Shown in pieces: positions 1 through 8,753 of a DNA stretch of 63,491 bases (the stretch's first letter is position 1; each line of letters begins with the position of its first letter). The position numbers were made by a program, and so were the translations under genes. The stretch covers positions 1 to 63,491 of the forward strand of contig CAIULN010000067.1 of the NCBI GenBank assembly GCA_903900025.1, read 5' to 3'. A model generated the notes under the pieces. The model did no database searches. It saw only the letters and a program-made list of their open reading frames with translations, and had not been told where the DNA came from. Origin of the DNA: an uncultured Methanomicrobiales archaeon. Lineage in GTDB: Archaea > Halobacteriota > Methanomicrobia > Methanomicrobiales > Methanospirillaceae.

Positions 1-97
1 ATGCAGCGATAACCGCTGCCAGAATGACTGTAATGGCGACCATCAGAATCACACCAATGACGGGTGAGACTGCCTCTTCGTTCCTGATGTATACCAT
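1..97 (-). CDS. Archaeal type IV pilin, N-terminal fragment (cut by window edge)
   Basis: Only the first 32 codons lie in the window. They encode a short basic leader (MVYIRNEEA), then VSPVIGVILMVAITVIL, the conserved class III signal and hydrophobic helix of archaeal pilins that are processed by a prepilin peptidase and assembled through the hydrophobic helix. GGAG sits 8 bases before the ATG. The fragment is nearly identical at DNA level to the start of the complete pilin gene that follows upstream on the same strand, so the two are tandem paralogues. The mature domain cannot be seen, so adhesin versus structural pilin cannot be decided. Confidence 0.8.
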   Translation of the reverse strand, partial: MVYIRNEEAVSPVIGVILMVAITVILAAVIAA

Positions 98-205
98 AAG
101 CAAATCTCCACAAAATGCCCAAAAAGGCAAAACAATGTATATGGTCTTATTTTTCTGCAGTCATATTTAGAGTGTCTGATAATAACGCCCATGAGAAATC
201 GTTTT

Positions 206-218
206 TTTTAAAAAAAGA
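206..218 (-). terminator. T-tract terminator after pilin gene
   Basis: A run of seven T on the minus strand lies directly after the pilin stop codon. Oligo-T tracts of this kind terminate archaeal transcription. There is no convincing stem. Confidence 0.4.
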
Positions 219-611
219 TTAAACATAGGTATCAAGGATAACCTGACTTGATCCATCCGTGAATGAAGCAGTAACGGTGACGTGGTCTTGGCTAATGGTT
301 GCGGTTCCGTCGGCTTTTGAGGATCCAACAGCCGTGCCCAACGTACCCATCACGGTGGTACCGCCCGTACCTGTAATACTATACACCAAAGTACTAACGG
401 ATGCGGCATCCTGTCCACCCTGATACGTGAGATAGATTGTGTTTGCACCCTGTTGGGAAGCAGTTGCCGCAACAATTTTGGTCTTCGAGATATTTCCTGC
501 CATGCCGAATACGAACGCAGCGATAACCGCTGCGAGAATCACCGTAATGGCGACCATCAGAATCACACCGATAACGGGTGAGACTGCCTCTTCATTCTTC
601 ATGAGTTTCAT
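219..611 (-). CDS. Archaeal type IV pilin-like protein
   Basis: 130 residues from the ATG at 611, chosen because GAGGTG lies 7 bases upstream and because it leaves the usual short basic leader (MKLMKNEEA). The class III signal and N-terminal helix occupy residues 8-40 (AVSPVIGVILMVAITVIL, then AAVIAAFVFGMAG). The rest is a Thr/Ser/Gly-rich beta-type domain of about 90 residues with no cysteine, typical of surface-exposed pilin domains in methanogens. By family knowledge the protein is cleaved before the hydrophobic segment and assembled into a cell-surface filament. A further in-frame ATG lies three codons downstream. The neighbouring paralogue at 1-97 suggests a small pilin cluster continuing beyond the window. 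Confidence 0.85.
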   Translation of the reverse strand: MKLMKNEEAVSPVIGVILMVAITVILAAVIAAFVFGMAGNISKTKIVAATASQQGANTIYLTYQGGQDAASVSTLVYSITGTGGTTVMGTLGTAVGSSKADGTATISQDHVTVTASFTDGSSQVILDTYV

Positions 612-675
612 CAATAACACCTCAAATAAATGCCCGAACCGGACATGACAATGTATGCGAAGCATTTAATAATTC

Positions 676-689
676 ATTATATTTAAATC
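676..689 (-). promoter_or_regulatory. TATA-like box for pilin gene
   Basis: AT-rich motif reading atttaaatata on the minus strand, about 65-75 bases before the pilin ATG. It is the only good TATA candidate between the divergent pilin and TPR genes and could serve either strand. Confidence 0.4.
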
Positions 690-840
690 TTGTGTGGAAA
701 GAATCTCGGGGGTTTCAAGTTCTTTTCATCAAATAGTCTCCTTTACTATCCATTTACATAAATACCTTGGTTACCAAGAAATTCAAAATGATACATTGGC
801 AGTATGCTTTTCAGTCTTCAAGTCAGGAAATGATATACCC

Positions 841-1797
841 ATGCCCGAAGTGACCGCAGAGAAATCTGATATGAACAAAGTCTCTGATTATTATCGTCAG
901 GGGATTTCTCTTGGCAAGGAAGGGCGGCACGAAGAGGCAATCCGCGCATTCTCCTCAGCACTCACGCTTGATCCCCATTTTGCCCTTGCATGGGTGGGAC
1001 GGGGTTTTGCTCTTGGTAAAATAGGGAGGTATGAGGAAGAGATCGAGTGCTGTGATAAGGCACTCGCAATCGACCTCCTCTGTATCGCTGCACTGAATAC
1101 GAAGGCGTTTGCTTTGGGCATGCTGAAACGGTATTTTGAGAAGATCAAATGTTGTGATCAGGTGCTCCGGATCGATCCGGAAAATGCCACAGCATGGAAC
1201 AACAAGGGGGTCGCTCTTGGAATGCTTGGGCACTTTGAAGAGGAGATACGCTGCTGCGACCGCGCACTTTCGCTGCGCCCACGGTATCTCTCGGCGTTGG
1301 TAAACAAGGGGTATGCGCTTGGAAAACTCAAAAGGCACGACGAAGAGATTGTCTGTTATGACCGTTCCCTGAAAATCTATCCCTATTACTTCTCTGCTGT
1401 TCTCAACAGAGCAGTTGCACTCAACAACCTGAAGCGCCACAGGGAAGCACTGGAGATGCTTGACCGGGCACTTGAAATCGAACGCGACCATCCGAAAGCA
1501 CTTTACCAGAAGGGGCTTTCCCTTTCTTCATTGGGAAGGCACACTGAGGCGATCCGCTTCCTTGAACGAGCCTTGGCGCTCGATCAATCCATGGCGGATG
1601 CATGGGTGGTGCTCTCCAACTCCTGCTTTATGCTCGGAAGACTGGATGAATCAGCACGTGCATTCGACCAGGCGTACTATATCGATGTGCGGGAAGTACG
1701 ATCAGGTATTGTGAAGGGCATGTCGCTGTTGAAAAGCGGAAAATTTGATGAAGCGATCCGCTCCCTCTCCGAAGTGCTCGGAATCATGCTCCGTTAG
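841..1797 (+). CDS. TPR repeat protein (cytoplasmic)
   Basis: 318 residues from the ATG at 841 (MPEVTAEKSD). An upstream open frame exists to 694, but its translation shows no TPR pattern and no better ribosome site. From about residue 20 to the end the sequence is a run of about eight 34-residue tetratricopeptide repeats with the usual W-x2-G...A-x6-Y/F-x3-I...A...P pattern (for example AWVGRGFALGKIGRYEEEIECCDKAL, quoted here in part: GFALGKIGRYEEEI). There is no signal peptide or membrane segment, so it is probably a cytoplasmic protein-protein interaction scaffold. Several repeats carry unusual CC pairs (ECCDKAL, KCCDQVL, RCCDRAL). No partner is visible next door. It is much shorter than the giant TPR protein at 42787-50265. 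Confidence 0.8.
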   Translation: MPEVTAEKSDMNKVSDYYRQGISLGKEGRHEEAIRAFSSALTLDPHFALAWVGRGFALGKIGRYEEEIECCDKALAIDLLCIAALNTKAFALGMLKRYFEKIKCCDQVLRIDPENATAWNNKGVALGMLGHFEEEIRCCDRALSLRPRYLSALVNKGYALGKLKRHDEEIVCYDRSLKIYPYYFSAVLNRAVALNNLKRHREALEMLDRALEIERDHPKALYQKGLSLSSLGRHTEAIRFLERALALDQSMADAWVVLSNSCFMLGRLDESARAFDQAYYIDVREVRSGIVKGMSLLKSGKFDEAIRSLSEVLGIMLR

Positions 1798-1868
1798 GTA
1801 AGGTTATTTATCTGCCTTTTTGCTCCTCTGTTGATCCAGCCGGCGTCTATTTATGGCACTCCTGCAAA

Positions 1869-3218
1869 TTGAGCTGTATGGATGTTGAAGAGTATGTGCG
1901 GCGCCGACTCAGGGATGGTGTCCCTGATGCTCTGATAAAACAATCCCTTTCCGCTCATGTCATCGCAATCAAACAGGCCGATCCCGGATATGCATCGGCG
2001 TTTGCCGGTGCTGTTATTGAGGAGGTAAGAAATACTCAGCATCTCCAGGGTGACTTTTTTACATTCGAGCCGGCAGGTGTGAACATGGGTGAGTTTGGGG
2101 TGGGGTCCCGAGGAAAGGGGGATTTTTTTGCTCACCGTCAGATCGCCCGCATCATCGGGAAGACGTCGGCATCGGTTGGTGTGGATGAGATGGATGATGC
2201 CGGTGCCGTCTGCGCAGATGGGAAATATATCATATGTACTGTGGACGGTATGCACTCACGTCTCTCCGATTATCCATTCCTTGCCGGATTCCATGTTACA
2301 CGTGCCACACTCCGTGATGTGTATGTCATGGGCGCCCGCCCGGTCATGCTCTTTTCCGATATCCATGTCGCTGACGATGGGGACGTGGCAAAAATTTTCG
2401 ATTACACCGCAGGGATCACCGCTGTTGGCGAGATAATGAATGTCCCCCTCGTTACCGGTTCGACGCTCCGCATCGGGGGCGACATGGTGCTTGGCAGCCG
2501 CATGACCGGGGGTGTCGGTGCGGTGGGAGTTGCACAGCATCTCACAGCCCGCAAAGCAATGCGGCCGGGCGATGCCCTGCTCATGACCGAGGGTGCCGGA
2601 GGGGGCACCATCGCAACTGCGGCGATCTACTCGGGCTATCCCGATGTTGTCCGGCGGACGATCAACCTTCAGTTCCTTGTTGCCTGCGAGGCCCTTATGA
2701 AAAGTGAGGTATTTTCGCAGATTCATACAATGACCGATGTTACCAACGGGGGATTGCGCGGGGATGCATTTGAAATGGCGGAAACCGCACAGTGCCGGAT
2801 TGTTATTGATGAAAAAGCCACCCGTCATCTGGTTGAACCCCATGTATACCAGATGCTGGAAGATCTGAGGATTGATTACCTCGGCGTTTCCATTGATGCA
2901 CTCCTTGTTGTCGCGCCTCCTGATTCAGCAGCAGAAGTATGCCGTGTCGTGGAGTCAGCCGGTGTCGTGATGCGGGAGATCGGATCAGTGGAGAAAGGTG
3001 CACCGGAATCCGTATTGTGTATTGATGGAAAGGAGCGCGATTTCTCTCCACGGTTCAGGGAATCTGCGTATACACCGGTGAAAAAGGTAGTCGATACACG
3101 GGTTGGGGATTTTGAGGAGATGAAGAAAAAGGTGCTCCAGGCATCTGAGGCAGCCCTCCAGAAAAAACACCGGGTGCTGTCGCATCTGCGTCGCATGATG
3201 AAAAATGAGGCAGGTTGA
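1869..3218 (+). CDS. AIR synthase-related protein (PurM/SelD/HypE fold)
   Basis: 449 residues. The middle and C-terminal parts show the two-domain AIR-synthase architecture shared by PurM, SelD, HypE and ThiL: an acidic nucleotide-binding loop (VGVDEMDDAGAV, about residues 99-110), the VTRATLRDVYVMGARPV segment and a glycine-rich loop GDALLMTEGAGGGTIAT (about 237-253). An N-terminal helical extension of about 90 residues precedes it, and the C-terminal end is Lys/Arg-rich and helical. Methanogens carry a long PurM-like protein of this size related to HypE and to methanogenesis marker 2. The substrate is not known to me, so no specific reaction is assigned. It stands alone on the plus strand, converging with the methyltransferase at 3292. 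Confidence 0.75.
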   Translation: MSCMDVEEYVRRRLRDGVPDALIKQSLSAHVIAIKQADPGYASAFAGAVIEEVRNTQHLQGDFFTFEPAGVNMGEFGVGSRGKGDFFAHRQIARIIGKTSASVGVDEMDDAGAVCADGKYIICTVDGMHSRLSDYPFLAGFHVTRATLRDVYVMGARPVMLFSDIHVADDGDVAKIFDYTAGITAVGEIMNVPLVTGSTLRIGGDMVLGSRMTGGVGAVGVAQHLTARKAMRPGDALLMTEGAGGGTIATAAIYSGYPDVVRRTINLQFLVACEALMKSEVFSQIHTMTDVTNGGLRGDAFEMAETAQCRIVIDEKATRHLVEPHVYQMLEDLRIDYLGVSIDALLVVAPPDSAAEVCRVVESAGVVMREIGSVEKGAPESVLCIDGKERDFSPRFRESAYTPVKKVVDTRVGDFEEMKKKVLQASEAALQKKHRVLSHLRRMMKNEAG

Positions 3219-3291
3219 TTTTCAGACTTTTTCTTATGTTACCCGATTGAATCCTTTATCAAGTGTTAATTATTAAAACTGGTTTCTATGG

Positions 3292-4020
3292 TCAGCCGGG
3301 TTTAGTCCCGTTTACACAGATGTTGTAAGCGAGCTGCGGCAGGCGTCTCTCAACGAATGGTTCCACCTTTCGGGCGAGGTGAAAGAGGGGATCGATCAGG
3401 TCAATGTGGGCAAAGGAACACCACTTTGCCTGAACATCAGCAAACCCTGCAGTTGTGAACATGGCGGCCATCTCCTCCTCATTGTAATAGTGTTCACCGA
3501 AGTCCCGCATGACAACGTGGTTCACCCGGATTGTCTCACCAATCAGGTAAATGGCTGGGATTCCGCGTGTGAGCAGGTTCTTTCCCAGTGTACAGACAGC
3601 GAGGATTCCATTCGGTTTCAGTACACGGAATGCTTCATCCAGCATTGCCTGGGGATCTTTCATGTAACTGAATGCGAGGAGGCTTGCGACAGCATCAAAA
3701 GAACCGTCACAAAAAGGAATTGTCTCTCCCGTCCCGACAACAAACTCCCTCTCTTTGCATCGCCTTCTTGCCTGCAGGATCATTCCCCTGCTGATGTCAA
3801 GACCGACCGCATTGCCACCATCCATCCCGAATTTTTCGACAAAAAGACCTGTACCGCACCCGATATCAAGCAGGAGACCTTTTTTTGGGAGAACTTCCAT
3901 GAGATGACGGCTCAAATGGGTGTGGTAGTATCTTCCTTTGGAACGGTCATAATGATGGTCGTACCGGTGAGCAACACTATCGTAATGCCTCTGAATCTTC
4001 TCCTGCTTCACCCTGCTCAA
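3292..4020 (-). CDS. SAM-dependent methyltransferase (class I)
   Basis: 242 residues. Motif I is LLLDIGCGTGLFVEKF (about 50-65), followed by GLDISRGMI and the motif IV region FDAVASLLAFSYM and EAFRVLKPNGILAVC, as in UbiE/Methyltransf_11 proteins. The substrate cannot be read from sequence. Start is a TTG whose last bases overlap the stop of the upstream RFC-like gene (TTGA), with GGAAGTG 5 bases before it; a GTG three codons later is possible. Tight coupling places it last in the minus-strand run with the RFC-like ATPase, phosphopantothenate synthetase and pantoate kinase. Confidence 0.8.
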   Translation of the reverse strand: MSRVKQEKIQRHYDSVAHRYDHHYDRSKGRYYHTHLSRHLMEVLPKKGLLLDIGCGTGLFVEKFGMDGGNAVGLDISRGMILQARRRCKEREFVVGTGETIPFCDGSFDAVASLLAFSYMKDPQAMLDEAFRVLKPNGILAVCTLGKNLLTRGIPAIYLIGETIRVNHVVMRDFGEHYYNEEEMAAMFTTAGFADVQAKWCSFAHIDLIDPLFHLARKVEPFVERRLPQLAYNICVNGTKPG

Positions 4021-5018
4021 GGAAACACTTCCTTAAATTCGGTGAGCAATGAACCGATCTGGATGAATTCATTATTGCAGTGCCCGATTCTGGCATCAGC
4101 ATCAGCAAGCGCGATTGCATATTTTGGATGGTTGTATTCGCGGTGGGCAATGGCACGCACTTTTAAGAGCACTTCTGACCCTGACAGACCGTAATCGATC
4201 ATGAGTGATTCAAGTTCCCGAATGGCCATCCGGAGATCCCCTTTTCTGACAGCAGCGATTGCAGCAGCGGTAATAGTTCCCGTCTCCGATTGTGTGATTG
4301 CCGCAAGGTCCACTCTCGTGCCTGACTGCATGGCAAGTTGCAGGAGCATGATTGCACGGCGGAGATCTCCCCTGGATGTCTGCACAATCAGTTCGAGATA
4401 ATCCTCATCACAGGAATGGGTTCGATGACCGGAAAATTCTTTTTCCCGTATTGCAGCGAGGTGGGACATCATCAGGGTGCTGTCAATGGGAGCAAAAAAG
4501 AGGGGAAGGCAGCGCGAGGCGATTGCCGGTAAAATAGCACTGGGATTCGTGGTTGTAAGAACAAACCGGCAGGTAGGGCTTGTCCGCTCCATAATCCTTC
4601 TCAGAGCTTGCTGGGCATCCCGTGTCAGGGTGTGGGCATCTTCAAAGATCATCAGCTTGAAATCAGCATCCAGCGGGCGAAGGGCTGCATATGATTTCAC
4701 AATATACTTGAAGTTGGCAATCAGGCTCTCCTGTTTCCGGTACAGGTGGGAGTACCGCTCATCCTGTTCAAGGTAATTTTTCCCCTGCAAAAAGAGGTCC
4801 GCTGTCTGGAACAGTGATGTATTCATCTGCCAGTTCTCACCATAGAGCCGCCGCGCGAAGCAATCGATCGCCGAGGTCTTCCCGGTTCCGTGTTGTCCTG
4901 TCAGCATCATATGAGGCACAGAACTGGTTTTAGCAAACGAAGAAAGGTGTCCAATAACCGGTTCCTGCCCGATGATATCCTCCAGAAAACGGGGACGGTA
5001 CTTCTCAGTCCAGAGCAT
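4017..5018 (-). CDS. Divergent replication factor C small-subunit-like AAA+ ATPase
   Basis: 333 residues starting WTEKYRPRFLEDIIGQEPV, the RFC box II signature. Walker A is GQHGTGKTS (about 41-49), the SRC arginine-finger motif is ASRCLPLFF, and the C-terminal clamp-loader collar is present. It is a diverged paralogue of the canonical RFC small subunit at 13422-14390: the Walker B DEAD box reads EDAH and sensor 1 reads TTNPS instead of the usual NYSS. About 20 extra residues follow the Walker A region. By family knowledge it may be an alternative or regulatory clamp-loader subunit, and ATP hydrolysis may be altered. The gene overlaps the upstream phosphopantothenate synthetase by 14 bases and the downstream methyltransferase by 4. 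Confidence 0.85.
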   Translation of the reverse strand: MLWTEKYRPRFLEDIIGQEPVIGHLSSFAKTSSVPHMMLTGQHGTGKTSAIDCFARRLYGENWQMNTSLFQTADLFLQGKNYLEQDERYSHLYRKQESLIANFKYIVKSYAALRPLDADFKLMIFEDAHTLTRDAQQALRRIMERTSPTCRFVLTTTNPSAILPAIASRCLPLFFAPIDSTLMMSHLAAIREKEFSGHRTHSCDEDYLELIVQTSRGDLRRAIMLLQLAMQSGTRVDLAAITQSETGTITAAAIAAVRKGDLRMAIRELESLMIDYGLSGSEVLLKVRAIAHREYNHPKYAIALADADARIGHCNNEFIQIGSLLTEFKEVFP

Positions 5019-5736
5019 GGGAGAGCCTCGCAGTCATTTCACGTATTGCGTCTGTTAAAAGATAATTGTTATCGAATGAAACCGTAAGGCGATCCCGATC
5101 TTTCTGGGATAATTCATTGCAGGCTCGTGTAATATTGGGTACTGCCCGTGTCAGCTCATCCACGATGGTGAGGGTGGCGGCGCGTGCGGTCCGGGAAAGG
5201 GGATTGAGGTCGATCGCAATCACTTTCTTGCCCATGCTCACGAGCGCTTCGCACCGGTCACCATCTTCGAGTGGTACGAGCACAACATCGGAGGAAAAGA
5301 TTCCATTCCGACGGCACCATGCACGGTCATGCGAGAGCGGGAGTAAACGCTCGGCTTCTCCAGAGAATACATCGACACCCGCGTCCTGTAAAAGACGTTC
5401 AATCGATCCGATGCGTTTTTTTGTCCTGTGGAACAGGTTCACTTCGACAAGCGCACCGCTTGACCTCTGGAGGGCAGCGATCTCATGTGCGGCGAGGGCT
5501 GCGCTGTTGCCATTGACAGAGATAACCGGGTGATGCGCTGCCATCAGTAGGGCTGCTGCGGTCTGTTGTGCAAGAAAAGCGCTTTTTGTAGTTTTTTCAC
5601 CAAGCAGATAATCGAATGCCTCCCCCCGCCCGTGAGCGGCGAGTCCTCCAAATGAGACAATCCCCTTTTTTGCACAACGTGCGAGCCGTTCCCGCGTCAT
5701 GAGGGAATAATACCGTGGATGGTCACGGGGGATCAT
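5005..5736 (-). CDS. 4-phosphopantoate--beta-alanine ligase (archaeal phosphopantothenate synthetase)
   Basis: 243 residues of the archaeal COG1701 family. It joins 4-phosphopantoate and beta-alanine with ATP, the second of two steps that replace bacterial PanC plus PanK in archaeal CoA synthesis. Visible family features are the SVNGNSAALAAHEI segment (about 73-86) and VIAIDLNPLSRTAR (about 171-184). Length is normal for the family. The ATG overlaps the pantoate kinase stop (ATGA), so substrate-producing kinase and ligase are translationally coupled, which supports both calls. Confidence 0.93.
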   Translation of the reverse strand: MIPRDHPRYYSLMTRERLARCAKKGIVSFGGLAAHGRGEAFDYLLGEKTTKSAFLAQQTAAALLMAAHHPVISVNGNSAALAAHEIAALQRSSGALVEVNLFHRTKKRIGSIERLLQDAGVDVFSGEAERLLPLSHDRAWCRRNGIFSSDVVLVPLEDGDRCEALVSMGKKVIAIDLNPLSRTARAATLTIVDELTRAVPNITRACNELSQKDRDRLTVSFDNNYLLTDAIREMTARLSHALD

Positions 5737-6602
5737 ACTGCAGCCTCGACAATTGTCGGCCCATGGTGTGCGACACGCAGTTCAAATGACCTGCCAAACC
5801 TCAGGAGTACTTCTCGTGCAGCATTTCCATATGCAAACACGCCGTTACCGAGCATGGTCATACTTGCCGGAACTCCTGCATCATCGCAGCAGACAAGTGC
5901 TTCCTGCACCCGTGGTGTCACCAGCCCGCTTTGTTGTGCAAACGTCCGTGAAAATCGGAAGAACTCTTCAAAATCTTTTGGATCCTCTGGGGGGAACGCT
6001 GATGTAACCCTGTCCATCTGTTCCACTGAACCGAGGACAGATGGCGTGTGGATTGGCCCGAAACTCACTGCATAGAGTGGTTCGGGGAGGTTGAAATCCC
6101 TGTGGACCGGTGCAGTGATGCCTGCAATAGTACGGACAACAAATCCCCCCCCCTGGCATGCAGCTACGTCACCCAGGCCGGTGCGGCAGGTGATCTCCGC
6201 CTCATGGGCAACACGCGTAATCCTTTCTCCCCCCAGCCCGAGTTCATACAGATGATCCAGCGCTGTGAGGGTGGCAAGGAGGGAGGCAGCGGAGAGCCCG
6301 AAGCCAGATCCAATCGGAAGGTTACAATCGGTCGTGACGGTTGCAGTAAGGGACAACAGGTTCATGGCATGGGCGAGCGGGGGGGAATCATGCGCAACCA
6401 TCTTATTTACACCGGATCGGTCTTTTTTCCACACGCGAACTGAAATTTTATCGGATTGTTCTGCCCGCGCAACAACCCCTTCACTGATGACAATACCGGC
6501 ACCAATACTACCCGTAGTTGCCACATCTTTCCCGAAAACAGGTTTAAAGTAACCGGAGATATGGCCTGGACAGAATGCAACCACTTCACGCACCATGGGC
6601 AT
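5733..6602 (-). CDS. Pantoate kinase (archaeal, GHMP family)
   Basis: 289 residues. It phosphorylates pantoate to 4-phosphopantoate, the first archaea-specific step of CoA synthesis. The GHMP ATP-binding motif LPIGSGFGLSAAS is at about 95-107, the N-terminal substrate segment is FCPGHISGYFKP, and TGLGDVAACQGGG (about 144-156) is the family's third motif. It lies directly upstream of its pathway partner at 5005-5736 with a 4-base overlap and 112 bases downstream of CoaBC, so three CoA genes sit together. The 112-base gap contains AT-rich sequence and may hold an internal promoter. Confidence 0.93.
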   Translation of the reverse strand: MPMVREVVAFCPGHISGYFKPVFGKDVATTGSIGAGIVISEGVVARAEQSDKISVRVWKKDRSGVNKMVAHDSPPLAHAMNLLSLTATVTTDCNLPIGSGFGLSAASLLATLTALDHLYELGLGGERITRVAHEAEITCRTGLGDVAACQGGGFVVRTIAGITAPVHRDFNLPEPLYAVSFGPIHTPSVLGSVEQMDRVTSAFPPEDPKDFEEFFRFSRTFAQQSGLVTPRVQEALVCCDDAGVPASMTMLGNGVFAYGNAAREVLLRFGRSFELRVAHHGPTIVEAAV

Positions 6603-6714
6603 CGGAATCCATTGTTAGATTATGGTTATGGTTCATCATCCCCGATAAAATAATCATCGCAGGAAAGTACATCCGGACACCAAAAATAGCGGGGTGATAG
6701 TTTAAACCAATACA

Positions 6715-7875
6715 TCAGGAGTGTTCTTGTTGTAAAGCGAGAAGAGAATTCCAGATCGCGATCGCTGCTTCTTCCTTGGTTCCGTTGATTGTCTCGCTTC
6801 TCTCCTTTGTCTGCAGTACAAATATGGCCCGATCGGATCCCATGGCGTCGGGAGTGTTGCACACAACCATCACCGCGCCACGGTTCAAAAGATCGCGTGC
6901 CTTTTCTTCTGAATCCCAACCAAGCTTGAATGCGACCGTGACGGGTTTATATTTTGAAATGACCTCATCAAGAAGCTTCGGGCGGGGGGTCAGTTCAATA
7001 CTCCGTGCCTTCCCGCTCAGGATCTTTCCATGTACCTTTGCCGGTTCAAAATCCGAAATGGCCGCTGCGCTGATATAGATTTCAGCACCCCTTTTCGATA
7101 AAATCCCGGTCACCTGCGTATGCATCTCCTGCCCTGTATCGGCACGTATATTATTCACGCAGGGGAAGACATCACGGTGTACAACGGTCACGTCTGCTCC
7201 AAGCCGGAAGGCGTGGATGGTGAGCTCCCTGCCCATCTGCCCGGAAGATCGGGTTGTCAGCACACGAACATCATCCACCGGTTCCCTGCACGGGCCACTC
7301 GTGATCAGTACGCGCTTACCCTTGAGCGGTTGTTTAAGGATCATCCTTTCACTCCAGAGCACAATGGCCTCTACTGCTGCTATCTTTGCCTTTCCCTCTT
7401 CTATCATCGGCTCAACAACACCAATACCCCATTCTTTCAGACATTTTAGATTTTCCATAACCGCGGGGTGGCGGTACATGCTGTGGTGCATGGCAGGGAC
7501 AACAAGGACAGGGATGCCACTTCCCAGTGCAGTCGTGGCAAAGGTGGTCACCGGGGTATCATCAATACCGTGAGCGATTTTCCCGATGGTATTTGCAGTG
7601 CAGGGAGCGATCAGGAGAAGATCTGCATTGCCACGGTCACCGCAGGACGTTACATGTTCTACCATTCCGGACAAACGGGTGATCACCGGCCGGGCCGATG
7701 CATAGGTGAGCGCATCCGGATGGATGATCCCGGTTGCCGCCTGGCTCATCACGACCTGCACCATGGCCCCTTTTCGCCGGAGTTCATGGATGAGTTTCAC
7801 GACCTCGACCGCGGCGATACTCCCGGTAACTCCGATAACGATCTCCTTTCCGGAAAGGGTCTGAACCTGTGTCAT
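6715..7875 (-). CDS. coaBC: Bifunctional CoaBC: phosphopantothenoylcysteine decarboxylase / phosphopantothenate-cysteine ligase
   Basis: 386 residues from the ATG at 7875, which overlaps the taw2 stop as ATGA. The N-terminal half is the flavin-dependent decarboxylase (CoaC): GVTGSIAAVEVVKL near the start, the FMN-binding APCTANTIGKIAHG and the VPAMHHSMYRHP active-site loop (bacterial PAMN...M). The C-terminal half from about residue 185 is the ligase (CoaB): KRVLITSGPCREPVDDVR, AAAISDFEPA and CNTPDAMGSD. Together they convert 4-phosphopantothenate and cysteine to 4-phosphopantetheine. Archaeal CoaB uses CTP or another nucleotide; this cannot be told from sequence. Flanks link it to pantoate kinase downstream. 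Confidence 0.93.
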   Translation of the reverse strand: MTQVQTLSGKEIVIGVTGSIAAVEVVKLIHELRRKGAMVQVVMSQAATGIIHPDALTYASARPVITRLSGMVEHVTSCGDRGNADLLLIAPCTANTIGKIAHGIDDTPVTTFATTALGSGIPVLVVPAMHHSMYRHPAVMENLKCLKEWGIGVVEPMIEEGKAKIAAVEAIVLWSERMILKQPLKGKRVLITSGPCREPVDDVRVLTTRSSGQMGRELTIHAFRLGADVTVVHRDVFPCVNNIRADTGQEMHTQVTGILSKRGAEIYISAAAISDFEPAKVHGKILSGKARSIELTPRPKLLDEVISKYKPVTVAFKLGWDSEEKARDLLNRGAVMVVCNTPDAMGSDRAIFVLQTKERSETINGTKEEAAIAIWNSLLALQQEHS

Positions 7876-8750
7876 GCAATCATCACGTCCTGAACCACGT
7901 GCCATGTGTGCGGGCGGTATTTCTTTACTTTATGTACGTGGATCTCTGCAGAAAAACCTGCGCGTTCAATATGCAAACGGATCTCGTTCTCAACAGAGCC
8001 AAGACTATGAAGGTGGATGACACTTCCGCTCCGGATATGCTTCAATGCCTGCGGAAGCATCGTGATGGCATCAAAATGCCCCATGACAATCCGATCATAT
8101 GTCCTAAAGAGCAGGTCCCGGCAGTCACCGCACGATGCCTCCACATGGCCAGAAAGCGCGTTTTCCTCAATATTTCTCTGCAGGTACCCGAATGCAACAG
8201 GATTGATCTCGATTGCATGAACAAATGCGCCGATCGCCGCCATGGGAATCGTGAAATACCCGATGCCGGCATACATGTCTGCGACGCGTTCGGTTTTACC
8301 TGCAGTTCTTATGATATCTGCCATACGCCGCTTTTCTTCACGATTGCCCTGCGCGAACATGATTTTTTTGGGGTCGAGTATGTAGATATGGCCATTCTCA
8401 TGGTGTCGTACTTCACCAGCTTCACCATACATCACTTCAGTATCCGGTGTCCGTGTATATCCAAGCAGGGAACGGATCCAGATGATCCCCTTCGGTCTAC
8501 GGAAGGAAACAATCCTTTCGATTTCCTGTTGCGAGGGTTTTGTCCCATGGATCACCGCAACCTCTCCAACCATGAAAAATCCCATTCCCTTGTAGCGCCT
8601 GCGTTCGGAAATTTCGCGATCGAAAGCATACCCGTCCCTCACCGGGATGTATGCGTTTTCTCCATGAATGTAAGGTCTGCGCTGAGGATTCACCCAGTCC
8701 TCAGATTGTATTTTTTTCAGGTCTTTTTTGGCAACGGTCCGTACTTTCAT
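7872..8750 (-). CDS. taw2: tRNA wybutosine-synthesizing protein Taw2-type (Trm5/TYW2 family)
   Basis: 292 residues of the Trm5/Tyw2 class I methyltransferase-like family. SAM-binding motif I is VADMYAGIGYFTIPMA (about 157-172) and the acidic loop is AIEINPVAFGYL. Trm5 m1G37 methyltransferases carry an NPP-type motif after strand 4; here it is DRIVMGHFDAITMLPQAL, which resembles the MG(Y/H) motif of the aminocarboxypropyl transferase Taw2. It would therefore transfer the 3-amino-3-carboxypropyl group of SAM to imG-14 at position 37 of tRNA-Phe. Trm5 activity is the alternative. It is 3 bases from the NMD3-like gene upstream and overlaps coaBC downstream. Confidence 0.8.
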   Translation of the reverse strand: MKVRTVAKKDLKKIQSEDWVNPQRRPYIHGENAYIPVRDGYAFDREISERRRYKGMGFFMVGEVAVIHGTKPSQQEIERIVSFRRPKGIIWIRSLLGYTRTPDTEVMYGEAGEVRHHENGHIYILDPKKIMFAQGNREEKRRMADIIRTAGKTERVADMYAGIGYFTIPMAAIGAFVHAIEINPVAFGYLQRNIEENALSGHVEASCGDCRDLLFRTYDRIVMGHFDAITMLPQALKHIRSGSVIHLHSLGSVENEIRLHIERAGFSAEIHVHKVKKYRPHTWHVVQDVMIA

Positions 8751-8753
8751 ACA

